Source of the DNA: Chitinolyticbacter meiyuanensis
GTDB lineage: Bacteria > Pseudomonadota > Gammaproteobacteria > Burkholderiales > Chitinibacteraceae
Length of the DNA stretch: 64,000 bases
NCBI RefSeq assembly: GCF_008033135.1
Contig: NZ_CP041335.1
Location: 593,513 to 657,512 of the forward strand
Direction: 5' to 3'
Position numbers and translations under genes: made by a program
Shown: in pieces, positions 37,135 to 45,999 of the stretch
How the letters are laid out: the number at the start of each line of letters is the position of its first letter
Position numbering within the stretch: position 1 is the stretch's first letter
The notes under the pieces: generated by a model
Seen by the model: the letters and a program-made list of their open reading frames with translations, nothing else
The model's database searches: none
What the model was told of the DNA's origin: nothing

Positions 37135-38391
37135 TTACTTCTTCAGCTGCGCATTCCAGAACGCCACGGCAGCGTCGAGCGCGGCCTTGGCATCCTTGCG
37201 CCCGGTGACGGCGGCTTCGGTTTCCTCACGCAGGCGCTTGGTGAGGGGGGCCGGATCGTCGATGCCGAGGATGGCCAGCGTGCGCACGTTGGTGAGGTTC
37301 TTCGCGCCGATGGCCCGTGCCTGCTCCAGCGGGCCGGCATCGGCCGGCAATTGCTGAAAGTAAGGGTCGAGCGCGGCCTTGCGCGTGGAGGGGTAGGTGC
37401 CGCCGGTATCCTTGGAGAACGCCAGCTGGTTGGCATCGTTGGTGAGGAAGCGCGCGAACTTGCCGACCTCGGGCAGCAGCTTGGCATCGACGCCGCGAGG
37501 CACCACGAAGTCCATCAGCCAGCCACCCTTGACCACGCCGGTGGCACCGGGCGGCACCGGGAGCATCACGGTCTGGGCATAGATGTCCTTCGCGTCATCG
37601 CGCACCCGGGCGATGGCAGGTGGCGTGGTTTCCAGCATCGCCAGACGGCCGCCGTTGTAGGCGGCGATCGACACCTGGAAGTTGTCCTCGGCAAACAGGT
37701 TGTCCTTGAGCAGCGCGCCGGCCTTGTAGGCATCGGCAAACTCGCGCAACAGCGCCACATGGCGCGGCGAGTTGAACACCGCCTTGCCGTTTTCCAGTAC
37801 CGGCAGGCCCTCGCCGAGGAAGATGCTCTCCACGCGCCCGAGCCGTGGCGCGAGGCCTGCAACACCGGCCTTCTGCCGGATGGTCTTGGCCACCTTGAGC
37901 TGGGCCGAGAGGTTGGCGATGGGCTGTTTCGGATCGAGCCCGGCCTTCTTGAACAGTGCGCCATTCACCGCCATCACGTCGGCCGAGTTGTACCAGGGGA
38001 AGGCGTAGGTCTTGCCGCCCCAGGTCACGTCGGCCAGTGCGCCAGGCATGTAGACGCCACGGTCGGTGCCGAGCAGCGCATCGATCGGTACGATGGCGCC
38101 GGTCTGCGCGTAGTCGTAGGCCCATTGCACATTGAGGTTGGCAAGGGCGGGCGGCTGGCCCGCGGCGACTGCGGCGGTGAACTTGGCGCGGATCACGTCC
38201 CACGGCAGGTCGGTCCAGACGATGTCGACGTTGGGGTTCTGCGCCTCGTAGGTCTTTTCGATGTTCTGGAAATAGGCTTCGAAGCGCGGCTTCATGCTCA
38301 TGGTCCAGAACTCGATGCGGGTCTTGTCGGCCTGGGCGGCGCCGCTGGCGACAAGCGCGCCGATCACGAGCGCGATGGTGCTGTGTTTCAT
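37135..38391 (-). CDS. Sugar ABC transporter substrate-binding protein (copy 1)
   Basis: 418 residues. Signal peptide of about 22 residues (ends near AQA/DKT), then a family 1 solute-binding fold. It shares long blocks with the protein at 32389-33657: TRIEFWTM, PNVDIVW, YMPGALADVT, KTYAFPWYN, VFNSPRHVALL and LTNDANQL. It is the first gene of the transporter series (binding protein, MalF-like, MalG-like, ATPase, second binding protein). Upstream lies a long noncoding region and a divergent LysR gene. Confidence 0.9.
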   Translation of the reverse strand: MKHSTIALVIGALVASGAAQADKTRIEFWTMSMKPRFEAYFQNIEKTYEAQNPNVDIVWTDLPWDVIRAKFTAAVAAGQPPALANLNVQWAYDYAQTGAIVPIDALLGTDRGVYMPGALADVTWGGKTYAFPWYNSADVMAVNGALFKKAGLDPKQPIANLSAQLKVAKTIRQKAGVAGLAPRLGRVESIFLGEGLPVLENGKAVFNSPRHVALLREFADAYKAGALLKDNLFAEDNFQVSIAAYNGGRLAMLETTPPAIARVRDDAKDIYAQTVMLPVPPGATGVVKGGWLMDFVVPRGVDAKLLPEVGKFARFLTNDANQLAFSKDTGGTYPSTRKAALDPYFQQLPADAGPLEQARAIGAKNLTNVRTLAILGIDDPAPLTKRLREETEAAVTGRKDAKAALDAAVAFWNAQLKK

Positions 38392-38949
38392 GCTTCCTCT
38401 CTCCTGTTGAGCGCGGGGTCGGTGCGCGTTTTTCAATCTACGGATCGCCCGGCATCGAACGGAACCGCCACCGGCGCATGCGGGCCATGCACGCAGCGCA
38501 TGGCGGTGCGGTGCACCGTTCCCGCAAAAAGAAAGCCCCGCACGCGGCGGGGCCAAGGGGGATGGAAGACGTGCAGATGAAGCACCCAGAAGGATGCCGA
38601 TGCATTAGCGCATGCCACTCACGGCTTTCACAGCGCCAGCGGCGCATTGCCGCAATGCACGCCATGCATGACGGCGGCCTGTAGTTCGGCCGGGCTGCCT
38701 ACGCCGTCGCCACCGTCCTGCCGGTGATGGGCGGCAAGGTCGGCTTTGCCGGAATTGTGCTGTTGGCCGCGCGGGTGTGGTGAGCGTGCGGCCGAAAGCC
38801 GCGTGTTTCATGGCGCCTCGCGCGCGGTGCATGTGCTGCATGCGTGGCGCGCATGCAGCCCGTGCTGCCCGAACGGCATAAAGGGTTTAATGTATTGCCT
38901 AGGGCATGACTACATAAAAAAGCCGCACCGCGGCACCCGGAGGATGACC
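38392..38949. other. 558-base noncoding region between transporter and LysR gene
   Basis: No convincing protein gene on either strand. It contains a minus-strand terminator (38535-38553), many copies of GCATG/CATGC words (for example near 38478, 38491, 38603, 38659, 38828, 38840 and 38852), and AT-rich sequence at 38880-38920 before the LysR ribosome site. It should hold the divergent promoters and LysR operator. Confidence 0.6.
38535..38553 (-). terminator. Minus-strand intrinsic terminator with no recognised upstream gene
   Basis: GCCCCGC at 38535-38541 pairs with GCGGGGC at 38547-38553. On the minus strand the stem is followed by TTTCTTTTTGC, a good T-tract. The nearest minus-strand gene (binding protein) begins downstream of it at 38391, so the terminator would end a leader or small RNA transcribed from the LysR side. 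Confidence 0.7.
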
Positions 38950-40011
38950 ATGCTTGCTGCGAATCTCCAGCTCGATCTCAACCTGCTGCTCAGCCTGCAG
39001 GCGCTGCTCACGCAGGGCAGCGTGACGCGTGCCGCCGAAACGCTGGGCGTGACCCAGTCGGCGATGAGCCGTTCGCTCGGCCGGCTGCGCGAGGCCTTCG
39101 ACGATCCGCTGTTCGTGCGGGCCGCCAACAAGCTGGCGCCGACGCCACGCGCCGAGGCGCTGCGCGAGCCGCTGAATGTGATCCTGCGTCAGATCGACCA
39201 ACTGGTGGTGGCGCAGGATTTCAACCCGGCCACGGCGCGCGGCCGCTTCCGCGTCGCCTGTGCCGGCAGCGCTGAGCACGCGCTGCTGCCCGCCGTGCTC
39301 GGTACTGTGCTGTACGAAGCGCCGCAGCTGGAACTCGACGTGGTGCCATGGGAAGCGCACATCCTGGAGGCGATGTCCGATGACGGGCCGGATCTGGCGC
39401 TGGGCCTGGCGTTCGATGCGCCGGCCGATGTCTACCAACGCGTGGTCTGTCGCGACCGGATGATGTGCGCGCTGCGCGCCGATCACCCGGCCCTGGAGGG
39501 CGGCGAGCTGACGTTGGCACGCTATTGCGCCGCGCCGCAACTGCAGCTGCGGCTGGGCCAGGAGCTCTCCCGCATGGTCGATGATCGCCTGGTCGCGCTG
39601 GGGCAGACGCGCCGCGTCGGGCTGCAGCTGTCGCAATGCACGGCGGCGTTCGACCTGCTGCTCGACAGCGATCTGATCCTGACTGCGCCGGAACTGGTGC
39701 TGCGCAGCGCCACCGAGGGCCGACCGCGACTGCGGCTGGTGCCATTGCCGTTCGATGTGCCGCAATTGACGCTGTCGCTGTACTGGCATGCACGGCGTCA
39801 CCACGATCCGGCGCACGTTTGGCTGCGCAACGCGCTGTGTGGCGGGCTCAAGGCCGAGTTCGACGCGCGGCGCGACACCTGGGCGGCGGTCGACTTGTCG
39901 CGCCTGGCTGCCGTGCAGCCGATGCGTCCGTTGCGGGGCGACGACCACGTGCCGTGCGCCGAGCCGCCGCGCTTCCCCCGCATCGGCAGCTTCTACCCGG
40001 CGTACCGCTGA
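38950..40011 (+). CDS. LysR family transcriptional regulator
   Basis: 353 residues. The winged helix-turn-helix lies near residues 15-60 (GSVTRAAETLGVTQSAMSRSLGRLREAFDDPLFVR), followed by a LysR substrate-binding domain and a C-terminal extension. GGAGG six bases before ATG 38950 fixes the start; an ATG two codons earlier overlaps the ribosome site. It is divergent from the sugar transporter, which makes that operon its likely target, though no effector can be inferred. Confidence 0.92.
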   Translation: MLAANLQLDLNLLLSLQALLTQGSVTRAAETLGVTQSAMSRSLGRLREAFDDPLFVRAANKLAPTPRAEALREPLNVILRQIDQLVVAQDFNPATARGRFRVACAGSAEHALLPAVLGTVLYEAPQLELDVVPWEAHILEAMSDDGPDLALGLAFDAPADVYQRVVCRDRMMCALRADHPALEGGELTLARYCAAPQLQLRLGQELSRMVDDRLVALGQTRRVGLQLSQCTAAFDLLLDSDLILTAPELVLRSATEGRPRLRLVPLPFDVPQLTLSLYWHARRHHDPAHVWLRNALCGGLKAEFDARRDTWAAVDLSRLAAVQPMRPLRGDDHVPCAEPPRFPRIGSFYPAYR

Positions 40012-40012
40012 C

Positions 40013-40327
40013 ATGAGCAATCCCCAAGTCATCCAGCGCCTGAGCGAGGCGGCCGCCACGCTGCTGCTGGCCGGTGTCTGCGCCACCACCGCGCTGATCG
40101 CCGGCAGCGAAGGCGCGAGGGCCAGCCTCGTGTGGCTGCCGGCCATCGTGGCGGTGATGCTCGCGCTATTGGGCTGTTCGCTGGCGGGCTCCGGGCTGCG
40201 TCGATGGCGGCGCGCCTGGCGCGAGCGCGTGCGGCATTGCCAGCGTTGCGGTGCCCATACCGAGTTCTGCCCGACCAACTGTTACATCCGCTACTACCGC
40301 TGCCCGCGCTGCGACGTGGGCCGTTGA
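40013..40327 (+). CDS. Small membrane protein with C-terminal zinc ribbon
   Basis: 104 residues. Two hydrophobic segments (about 12-32 and 38-60) precede a basic linker and a four-plus-Cys ribbon: CQRCG, then CPTNC and CPRCD. It starts one base after the LysR stop, so the two genes are co-transcribed. Function unknown. Confidence 0.7.
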   Translation: MSNPQVIQRLSEAAATLLLAGVCATTALIAGSEGARASLVWLPAIVAVMLALLGCSLAGSGLRRWRRAWRERVRHCQRCGAHTEFCPTNCYIRYYRCPRCDVGR

Positions 40328-40392
40328 TCGCGCTGCGCGCTGCGGACCGGGCGGCAGTCTAGACTGAAGCCATTCCTTCGCCCGCCACCACC

Positions 40393-41640
40393 ATGCCCGA
40401 AGCGCAATCGTTCTTCCTTGGCCGCCAGCCCATCGTCGATCGCCACCAGCACCTCGTTGCCTACGAGCTGCTGTTCCGCGATGGCACCGCCAACCGCGCC
40501 GAGGTGGAGGATGGCCTTGCCGCCAGCGCCAGTGTGATCAGTCACGCCTTCACCGACCTGGGGCTGACCGGCGTGCTGGAGGACAAGCTCGCCTTCATCA
40601 ATGTCAGCGCCGAGCTGCTCTATTCGGATGTGATCGCGCTGTTGCCACCACAACGCGTGGTGCTGGAGCTGCTGGAGACCATCCCGCTCAGCGAGACAAT
40701 GTACGCCCGCTGCCACCAGCTCAAGTCCGCTGGCTACCGGCTGGCGCTGGACGACGTGATCGCCGTCTCGCCGCAGCACGAGCCCTTGTTGCCCATGGTC
40801 GACATCATCAAGGTCGACCTGCCCGGCGTGCCTGCCGGCAAGCTGCCGGGCCTGGTGCAGCAGCTGCGCCAGCGGCCGGTGCAGCTGCTGGCGGAGAAGG
40901 TGGGCGATCCGGAACTGCAGCGCTGCTGCCACGACCTGGGATTCGATCTGTACCAGGGTTACCACTACGCCCGGCCGACCGTGCTGTCCGGCCGCAGGTT
41001 GCAGCCGGTGGAGGGGCAGCTGCTGCAACTGATGGCGCTGATCGGCGGCGATGCCGAGGTCGAGGAGATCGAGGCCGCGCTCAAGCGGGCGCCGGATCTG
41101 GCGGTGGGCCTGCTCAAGCTGGTGAATTCGGTGGCGAGCGGCCTGCCGGTACATATCCACAGCGTGCGGCACGCCATCACCATGCTGGGTCTTCGCCAGC
41201 TCTATCGCTGGCTGCAGATCCTGCTCTACGCGCAACAGGCGGCGCAGGGCCAGGGCGACCTGCTGCTCTATACCTCCGCCACGCGCGGCCGCTTCATGGA
41301 GTTGCTGGCGCATGCGCGCGCGCCGGCGGACAAGCGCCTGGGTGACAAGGCCTTCCTCGTCGGCATGCTGTCGTTACTCGATGTGTTGTTTGCCCGCCCG
41401 CTCGGCGAATTGCTGGCGGAGCTGCATCTCGCTGGCGATGTGCTGACCGCATTGCGCGATGGCGAAGGCGCGCTGGCCGAACTGCTGACGCTGGCCATCG
41501 CGGTGGAGCGCGGCGATCTCATCGCCATCGGGCGCTGGCTGGCGCAGCACCCTGATGCCAGCACCGGCGTGCTGAACCGGCTGCAGGTGGAGGCTCTGCA
41601 ATGGGCCGCGGCCATCGGCCGCGACGGCATGGTCAACTAG
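40393..41640 (+). CDS. EAL-HDOD signalling protein (YuxH/CdgJ-like)
   Basis: 415 residues. Residues 5-205 are an EAL-type cyclic di-GMP phosphodiesterase fold and 210-400 an HDOD domain. The EAL signature is YELLFRD, keeping the metal Glu, and Asn (FINVS), Glu (LELLE), Lys (IIKVD) and Gln (YQGYHYARP) equivalents are visible. The DDFGTG loop is changed to DDVIAV, which may weaken catalysis. Proteins with this architecture affect motility and surface behaviour in Vibrio. It is a single gene between the zinc-ribbon protein and the convergent yaaA. Confidence 0.88.
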   Translation: MPEAQSFFLGRQPIVDRHQHLVAYELLFRDGTANRAEVEDGLAASASVISHAFTDLGLTGVLEDKLAFINVSAELLYSDVIALLPPQRVVLELLETIPLSETMYARCHQLKSAGYRLALDDVIAVSPQHEPLLPMVDIIKVDLPGVPAGKLPGLVQQLRQRPVQLLAEKVGDPELQRCCHDLGFDLYQGYHYARPTVLSGRRLQPVEGQLLQLMALIGGDAEVEEIEAALKRAPDLAVGLLKLVNSVASGLPVHIHSVRHAITMLGLRQLYRWLQILLYAQQAAQGQGDLLLYTSATRGRFMELLAHARAPADKRLGDKAFLVGMLSLLDVLFARPLGELLAELHLAGDVLTALRDGEGALAELLTLAIAVERGDLIAIGRWLAQHPDASTGVLNRLQVEALQWAAAIGRDGMVN

Positions 41641-41644
41641 GCGC

Positions 41645-42409
41645 TTAGTCCGCCATCCGGCGGCGGAATACCCAGGTGTCGGTGTTGCTGGCGTCGGCCA
41701 CATAGCGGTATCCGTCGAGATCGAATGCCTTCAGCTCATCGACCTCGGTGAGGCCGCGTTGTGCCGCGTAGCGCACCATCAGGCCGCGTGCCCGCTTGGC
41801 GTAGAAGCTGATGATCTTGTAGCGATCGCCCTTCCAATCCTCGAACACCGGCGTCACCAGCCGATGCTTCACCCGACGGGCGCCGACCGACTTGAAGTAT
41901 TCGTCGCTGGCAAGGTTGACCACCACCTTGTCCGCCTGTTTGTTCACCGCCTTGGCCAACGTCTCTCCCCAGAACGCATACAAATCCTTGCCGTGTTCGT
42001 TCGCAAGCCGGGTGCCCATTTCCAGCCGGTAGGGCTGGATCAGATCGAACGGCTGCAGCAGACCGTAGAGCCCGGACAGGATGCGCAGGTGACGCTCCAG
42101 ATACTGGCGTTCGCTATCGTCCAGGCTGTAGGCATCGAGCCCCTCGTACACGTCGCCGTTGAAGGCGAACACGGCGGCGCGGGCGTTGTCCGGCGTGAAC
42201 GGCGGTTTCCAGCCGTGATAGCGCCCGGCATTGAGCACGGCGAGTTCGTCGGAGATCTCCATCAGCGCGGAGAGTTCGGCTGGCGCCATGGGCTTGAGCA
42301 GCTTGACCAGCGTTTTCGACTGCTTCAGGTATTGCGGCTGGGTGTGGTGGCCGGTCGGCAACGGCGAGGCGTAGTCCAGCGACTTGGCCGGAGAGATCAA
42401 CATCAACAT
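41645..42409 (-). CDS. yaaA: Peroxide stress protein YaaA
   Basis: 254 residues. Matches YaaA (DUF328) over its full length: ISPAKSLDY at the N-terminus, FTPDNARAAVFAFNGDVYEGL, LSGLYGLLQPFDLIQPYRLEMG, NLASDEYFKSV and IISFYAKRARGLM. YaaA lowers free iron and protects DNA during peroxide stress. The first of two nearby ATGs (42409) gives MLMLISPAK, as in the family. Its end is 4 bases from the convergent EAL-HDOD gene. Confidence 0.95.
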   Translation of the reverse strand: MLMLISPAKSLDYASPLPTGHHTQPQYLKQSKTLVKLLKPMAPAELSALMEISDELAVLNAGRYHGWKPPFTPDNARAAVFAFNGDVYEGLDAYSLDDSERQYLERHLRILSGLYGLLQPFDLIQPYRLEMGTRLANEHGKDLYAFWGETLAKAVNKQADKVVVNLASDEYFKSVGARRVKHRLVTPVFEDWKGDRYKIISFYAKRARGLMVRYAAQRGLTEVDELKAFDLDGYRYVADASNTDTWVFRRRMAD

Positions 42410-42471
42410 CGGGGCGGATTCTGGAGGGTGGGGGAACGCGGGGCGATGATGCGCGATGCCACCGGTCGCGG

Positions 42472-42792
42472 TCAAAGGTAGGGTGTCACCTTGCGTTCGA
42501 GCAGCGTGACGAGTTCGTCCTGCAAATAGCCGTAGTCGTCCGGGATATCGAGGCAGACCACCTTCTTGCCATTCAAGTGAGCGCGGAACTGTTGCGACAG
42601 CTTGCTGCGGTGCTTGCGTTCCATCACGAAGATCACTGTTGCCCAATCGATCTGCTCGGCGGTGAGCAGCACATCGGCATCGTGGCCCAGTCCGGCCGAA
42701 TCGGTGTCCACGCCCGGCCGCTGCGCGAACACCTGCTCGGCGGTCGGGCTGCGGCGGCGGTTGTGGGTGCAGAGGAACAGCGCCCGGATCAT
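42472..42792 (-). CDS. Short low-molecular-weight protein tyrosine phosphatase-like protein
   Basis: 106 residues, about two thirds of a classical LMW phosphatase. The P-loop CTHNRRRSP (C-x5-R-S) begins at residue 8, and a late DIPDDYGYLQ segment supplies a candidate general-acid Asp like the DPY motif. VFVMERKHRSKL near residue 55 is also family-like. Belongs to a shorter phosphatase subgroup of unclear substrate. It precedes yaaA and follows the 122-residue membrane protein by 3 bases. Confidence 0.85.
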   Translation of the reverse strand: MIRALFLCTHNRRRSPTAEQVFAQRPGVDTDSAGLGHDADVLLTAEQIDWATVIFVMERKHRSKLSQQFRAHLNGKKVVCLDIPDDYGYLQDELVTLLERKVTPYL

Positions 42793-42795
42793 GAC

Positions 42796-43164
42796 TCAGC
42801 CCCTTAGCAGCAGATAGAGCACGCTGGCGATCAGCGTGGCGCCCAGCAGTACCAGCACCCGGTACTGTCGGCGTAACCGCAGCGTGAGCTGCGCATTCTG
42901 CTGCGCCAGCGCCTCGATCAACCGTGCACTTTCCTCCTGCCGGGTGGAGAGTTCGATCAATACCCGGCGGTTGTCCTCGACCAGCGTTTCCAGCGTGGCG
43001 ATCCGTTCCTCGGTGGAGCCGCTGGGGTTGATCTCGATCTCCACCGGTGGTGGTGGCGGCGTCTGCGCGCGGCGGAACAGCTTGCGGCTCGCCTCCAGGA
43101 TGCGCGGTGCGTTCTCGATCAGCACCGCCCAAGGGATGGCGGCAAGCCAGACCGGCGCCGGCAT
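42796..43164 (-). CDS. Small membrane protein with coiled coil
   Basis: 122 residues. A short N-terminal hydrophobic stretch, a Pro-rich run (TPPPPPVEI near 38), a coiled coil (about 50-95) and a C-terminal membrane helix (about 102-120). ATG 43164 overlaps the response regulator stop by one base, so it is expressed with the two-component pair. Function unknown; it may be an adaptor in the membrane. Confidence 0.7.
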   Translation of the reverse strand: MPAPVWLAAIPWAVLIENAPRILEASRKLFRRAQTPPPPPVEIEINPSGSTEERIATLETLVEDNRRVLIELSTRQEESARLIEALAQQNAQLTLRLRRQYRVLVLLGATLIASVLYLLLRG

Positions 43165-43778
43165 CAGGTTTCCACACCGGCATCGCGCAGCAGCGCGGCC
43201 AGCTCCATTGCTGTCTTCACGTGCATCTTTTCCAGGATGCGCGCACGGTGCACTTCGACGGTCTTCATCGAGATCGACAGGTCGTCGGCGATCTGCTTGT
43301 TGAGCCGGCCGGTGAGGATGAGCTTCATCACCTCGCGCTCGCGCGGCGTCAGCGCGGAAAGCCGGCCTTCGACCTGGGATTTCGCATGCCACTCGTCACG
43401 GTGCGTCGCATCGGCAGAGAGCGCCTTTTCGACCAGGTCGACGATGTCGTTGTCGTTGAACGGCTTCTCGACAAAATCGGTGGCGCCGCCCTTGAGCGCC
43501 GACACGGCCATCGGCACGTCGCCGTGGCCGGTGAGGAAGATCACCGGCGGGGTATACGTGTATTCCTTGAGCTTCTCGAACAGCTCCAGCCCGCCCATGC
43601 CGGGCATGCGCACGTCCAGGATCAGGCAGCCGAAACGATCGGGGCTGTAGTCGGCCAGCAGGGCCTCGGCGCTGGCGAAGGCCTGGGCCTCGTGATTGCG
43701 GGTGGAGAACAGCCAGACCAGCGCATCGCGCAGCGCGTCGTCGTCGTCGACGACGGCAATCCGTCGGTTAAGGCTCAT
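43164..43778 (-). CDS. FixJ/DctR-family response regulator
   Basis: 204 residues. A receiver domain (5-120) with acidic pair in AVVDDDDA and phosphorylation Asp in CLILDVRMPGMGG near residue 56, Lys in DFVEKPF; then a LuxR/FixJ helix-turn-helix (140-200) with LTPREREVMKLILTGRLNKQIADDL. It is paired with the kinase, whose 3' end overlaps this start by 11 bases. Targets are unknown; DctR-type regulators often control C4-dicarboxylate uptake, but no such transporter is in the window. Confidence 0.92.
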   Translation of the reverse strand: MSLNRRIAVVDDDDALRDALVWLFSTRNHEAQAFASAEALLADYSPDRFGCLILDVRMPGMGGLELFEKLKEYTYTPPVIFLTGHGDVPMAVSALKGGATDFVEKPFNDNDIVDLVEKALSADATHRDEWHAKSQVEGRLSALTPREREVMKLILTGRLNKQIADDLSISMKTVEVHRARILEKMHVKTAMELAALLRDAGVET

Positions 43779-45999
43779 GGGCTTCGGTCTCCTCGGCGAA
43801 CGGTACGGTGAAGATGAAGCGGCAGCCGCCACCCGGGTTGGCTTCGGCCCACAGCCGCCCGTGATGGTGCTCGATGATGGAACGGCAGATGTTGAGCCCC
43901 ATCCCCATGCCGCTGTCCTTGGTGGTAAAGAACGGCTTGAACAATTGTTCCAGCTGTTCCGGCGCGATGCCAGTACCGCGATCGGCAATGGCGACACGCA
44001 GATTGCCGTCGATGCGGGTCAGCGTGATTGCCAGCTGGCGCTGCTCGGCCGGCGTGGCATCCATCGCCTCGAGCGCATTCTTGATCAGGTTGAAGATCAC
44101 CTGTTCCAGCATCACCGCATCGGCATAGAGTGGCGGCAATTCGCCGGCCTGGGCGATGGAGACGTCGACACCGCGGCGCACGATCTCGTGGCCCAACAGG
44201 CCGAGCACCGTATCGAGCAGCGTGCCGATGTCGCAGCGCTTGCGATGCGGCGCGCGGCGCTGCACGAATTCGCGGATGCCGCGGATGATCTGGCCGGCGC
44301 GCTTGGCCTGCTCGCCCATCTTGTCGATGGCCTGGTCGAGCTGGGCGAGGTTGGGCACCGGTGCCGCCAGGATGTTGCGGCAGCCCGAGGCGTAGCTGGT
44401 GATGGCGCCGAGCGGCTGGTTGAGTTCGTGTGCCAGGCTCGACGCCATCTCGCCCATGCTGATCAGCCGGGCGGTCTGCTGCAGCGCTTCGTTCTGTCGC
44501 CGCTCACGTTCGGCCGCACCCTTGAGCGCGGTGATGTCGGAGGCGATCTCCAGCCACACCGCGGTGCCATCCACCCACACGCTCTGCCGGCTCTTGATCT
44601 GGTACCAGTGCTGGCGGTAGCCGTCGTACCACTCGGCATCGATCGGGGGCTCGGCGCGGCGCGGCACGAACGGCACCACGCAGCAGCGGCCGCGCCAGTC
44701 CGGCAGGCCGAAGGCACGGTCGAACTGCTGGTTGCTCATCAGCAATTCGCCGCTTTGCGCATCCGACACCGCTACGGCAGCATCGAGCCCGTTCATCACG
44801 GTGACGAAGCGCTCGTGCGACGCCTGCAACGCCTCGCGCTCGCGCCGCAGCTCGGTCACGTCGTACATCGAGCCCATCCAGCCGATGTGCTGGCCGTTGC
44901 CATCGATCAGTTTGGAGGCGTACACGTGCACGTCAAAGCGCTCGCCGTTGCGGCGCATGAAGCGAGTGGAGAAGCCGTTGCGGTCGAGCCGGCCGGCGAG
45001 GATGGCGTCGAACACCGCCTCGCAGCGTTCCAGCTCTTCTGGCGGCCAGTAGGGCATGGGCGGGTGCTGGCCAATCAGCTCCTCGGCGCTGTAGCCGACC
45101 ATCTCGCAGAAGGCGCGGTTCACGTAGAGCACGCGCCCGTGCTTGTCCATGGCCCTGAGGCCCGTGACCAGCGAATCCTCCATCGCATTGCGCAGCGCGG
45201 TTTCCGATCGCAGCCGCGCCTCGGCCTCCTCGCGCACCCGCATCATGCGGCCCAGCGCCCAGGTCGAGGCCAGCATCGCCAACGCCAGCGCGAACACGAT
45301 CCACGGCAGTGTCTCGGTCACCGGGTTGGTAGGTGTCTGGTAAACCTCGGCCTTCAGCGTGAGGCCGACCGGAGGCTCGTTGAGCGCGATATGGCCGATC
45401 ACGCCAGCCGGATCGAGCTGGCGCTGGAACTTGGAGGCGAGCGGCGTGTTGTCGGCGCCGTACAGCGTGATCTGATAGCGCTGGGCGATCCACCAGGGCA
45501 CCTGCTGTTGCAGCAGGCGGTCGAGCGCCAGCACCATCACCAGCACGCGGCGCCGGTCGGCAGTCTGGGCGGCATAGATCACGCGCGGCTGGCCGTGCGA
45601 TACCCAAACCTCGCCCCAGCCTGGCTCGCCGCGATAGGGCAGCGCCCAAGCGGCCTGCGTCGCGTGCCATTCGATATGGCCGGCGCGGTCCTGCACCGAC
45701 AGGCCGACCACTTCCGGACTGGTCTGCAGCAGCGACAGCACTCGTGCCTGGAAGATGGGCGAGCGGTAGTCCGAGCCGGACAGCGTGGCCGCAAGGCCAT
45801 GCACCGCATCGCGGTCGATCGCCACCTGCTGCTCGATCGCCTGCTTTTGCCACAGCAGATCCTGCTCCAGCAGCGAGGCCCGCTGTTCCGCCGCTTCACC
45901 CCGGGTCAGCAGCAGGTAGCCGGCGAAGGCAAGCGTCACCAGCGCGGCCAGAAGGCCAGGCACCAGGGCAAGCCAGCGATGGGAGCGGGGAGGAGACAC
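43768..45999 (-). CDS. PAS-domain sensor histidine kinase (DctS-like)
   Basis: 743 residues. Two membrane segments (about 10-32 and 238-260) enclose a periplasmic sensor domain. PAS domains follow (about 280-400 and 405-510; the first has MDKHGRVLYVNRAFCEMVGYSAEEL). The dimerisation/phosphoacceptor helix carries LAHELNQPLGAI with the His near residue 535, and the HATPase domain shows N (FNLIKNALEA), DRGTGI and GMGMGLNI boxes. It phosphorylates the overlapping FixJ-type regulator. The signal is unknown. Confidence 0.92.
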   Translation of the reverse strand: MSPPRSHRWLALVPGLLAALVTLAFAGYLLLTRGEAAEQRASLLEQDLLWQKQAIEQQVAIDRDAVHGLAATLSGSDYRSPIFQARVLSLLQTSPEVVGLSVQDRAGHIEWHATQAAWALPYRGEPGWGEVWVSHGQPRVIYAAQTADRRRVLVMVLALDRLLQQQVPWWIAQRYQITLYGADNTPLASKFQRQLDPAGVIGHIALNEPPVGLTLKAEVYQTPTNPVTETLPWIVFALALAMLASTWALGRMMRVREEAEARLRSETALRNAMEDSLVTGLRAMDKHGRVLYVNRAFCEMVGYSAEELIGQHPPMPYWPPEELERCEAVFDAILAGRLDRNGFSTRFMRRNGERFDVHVYASKLIDGNGQHIGWMGSMYDVTELRREREALQASHERFVTVMNGLDAAVAVSDAQSGELLMSNQQFDRAFGLPDWRGRCCVVPFVPRRAEPPIDAEWYDGYRQHWYQIKSRQSVWVDGTAVWLEIASDITALKGAAERERRQNEALQQTARLISMGEMASSLAHELNQPLGAITSYASGCRNILAAPVPNLAQLDQAIDKMGEQAKRAGQIIRGIREFVQRRAPHRKRCDIGTLLDTVLGLLGHEIVRRGVDVSIAQAGELPPLYADAVMLEQVIFNLIKNALEAMDATPAEQRQLAITLTRIDGNLRVAIADRGTGIAPEQLEQLFKPFFTTKDSGMGMGLNICRSIIEHHHGRLWAEANPGGGCRFIFTVPFAEETEAHEP

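Noticed and set aside
36127..38580. 817-codon plus-strand open frame over the sugar transporter genes
   Set aside because: It is exactly opposite three recognised ABC genes; its Arg/Gly/His-rich composition is that of a shadow frame.
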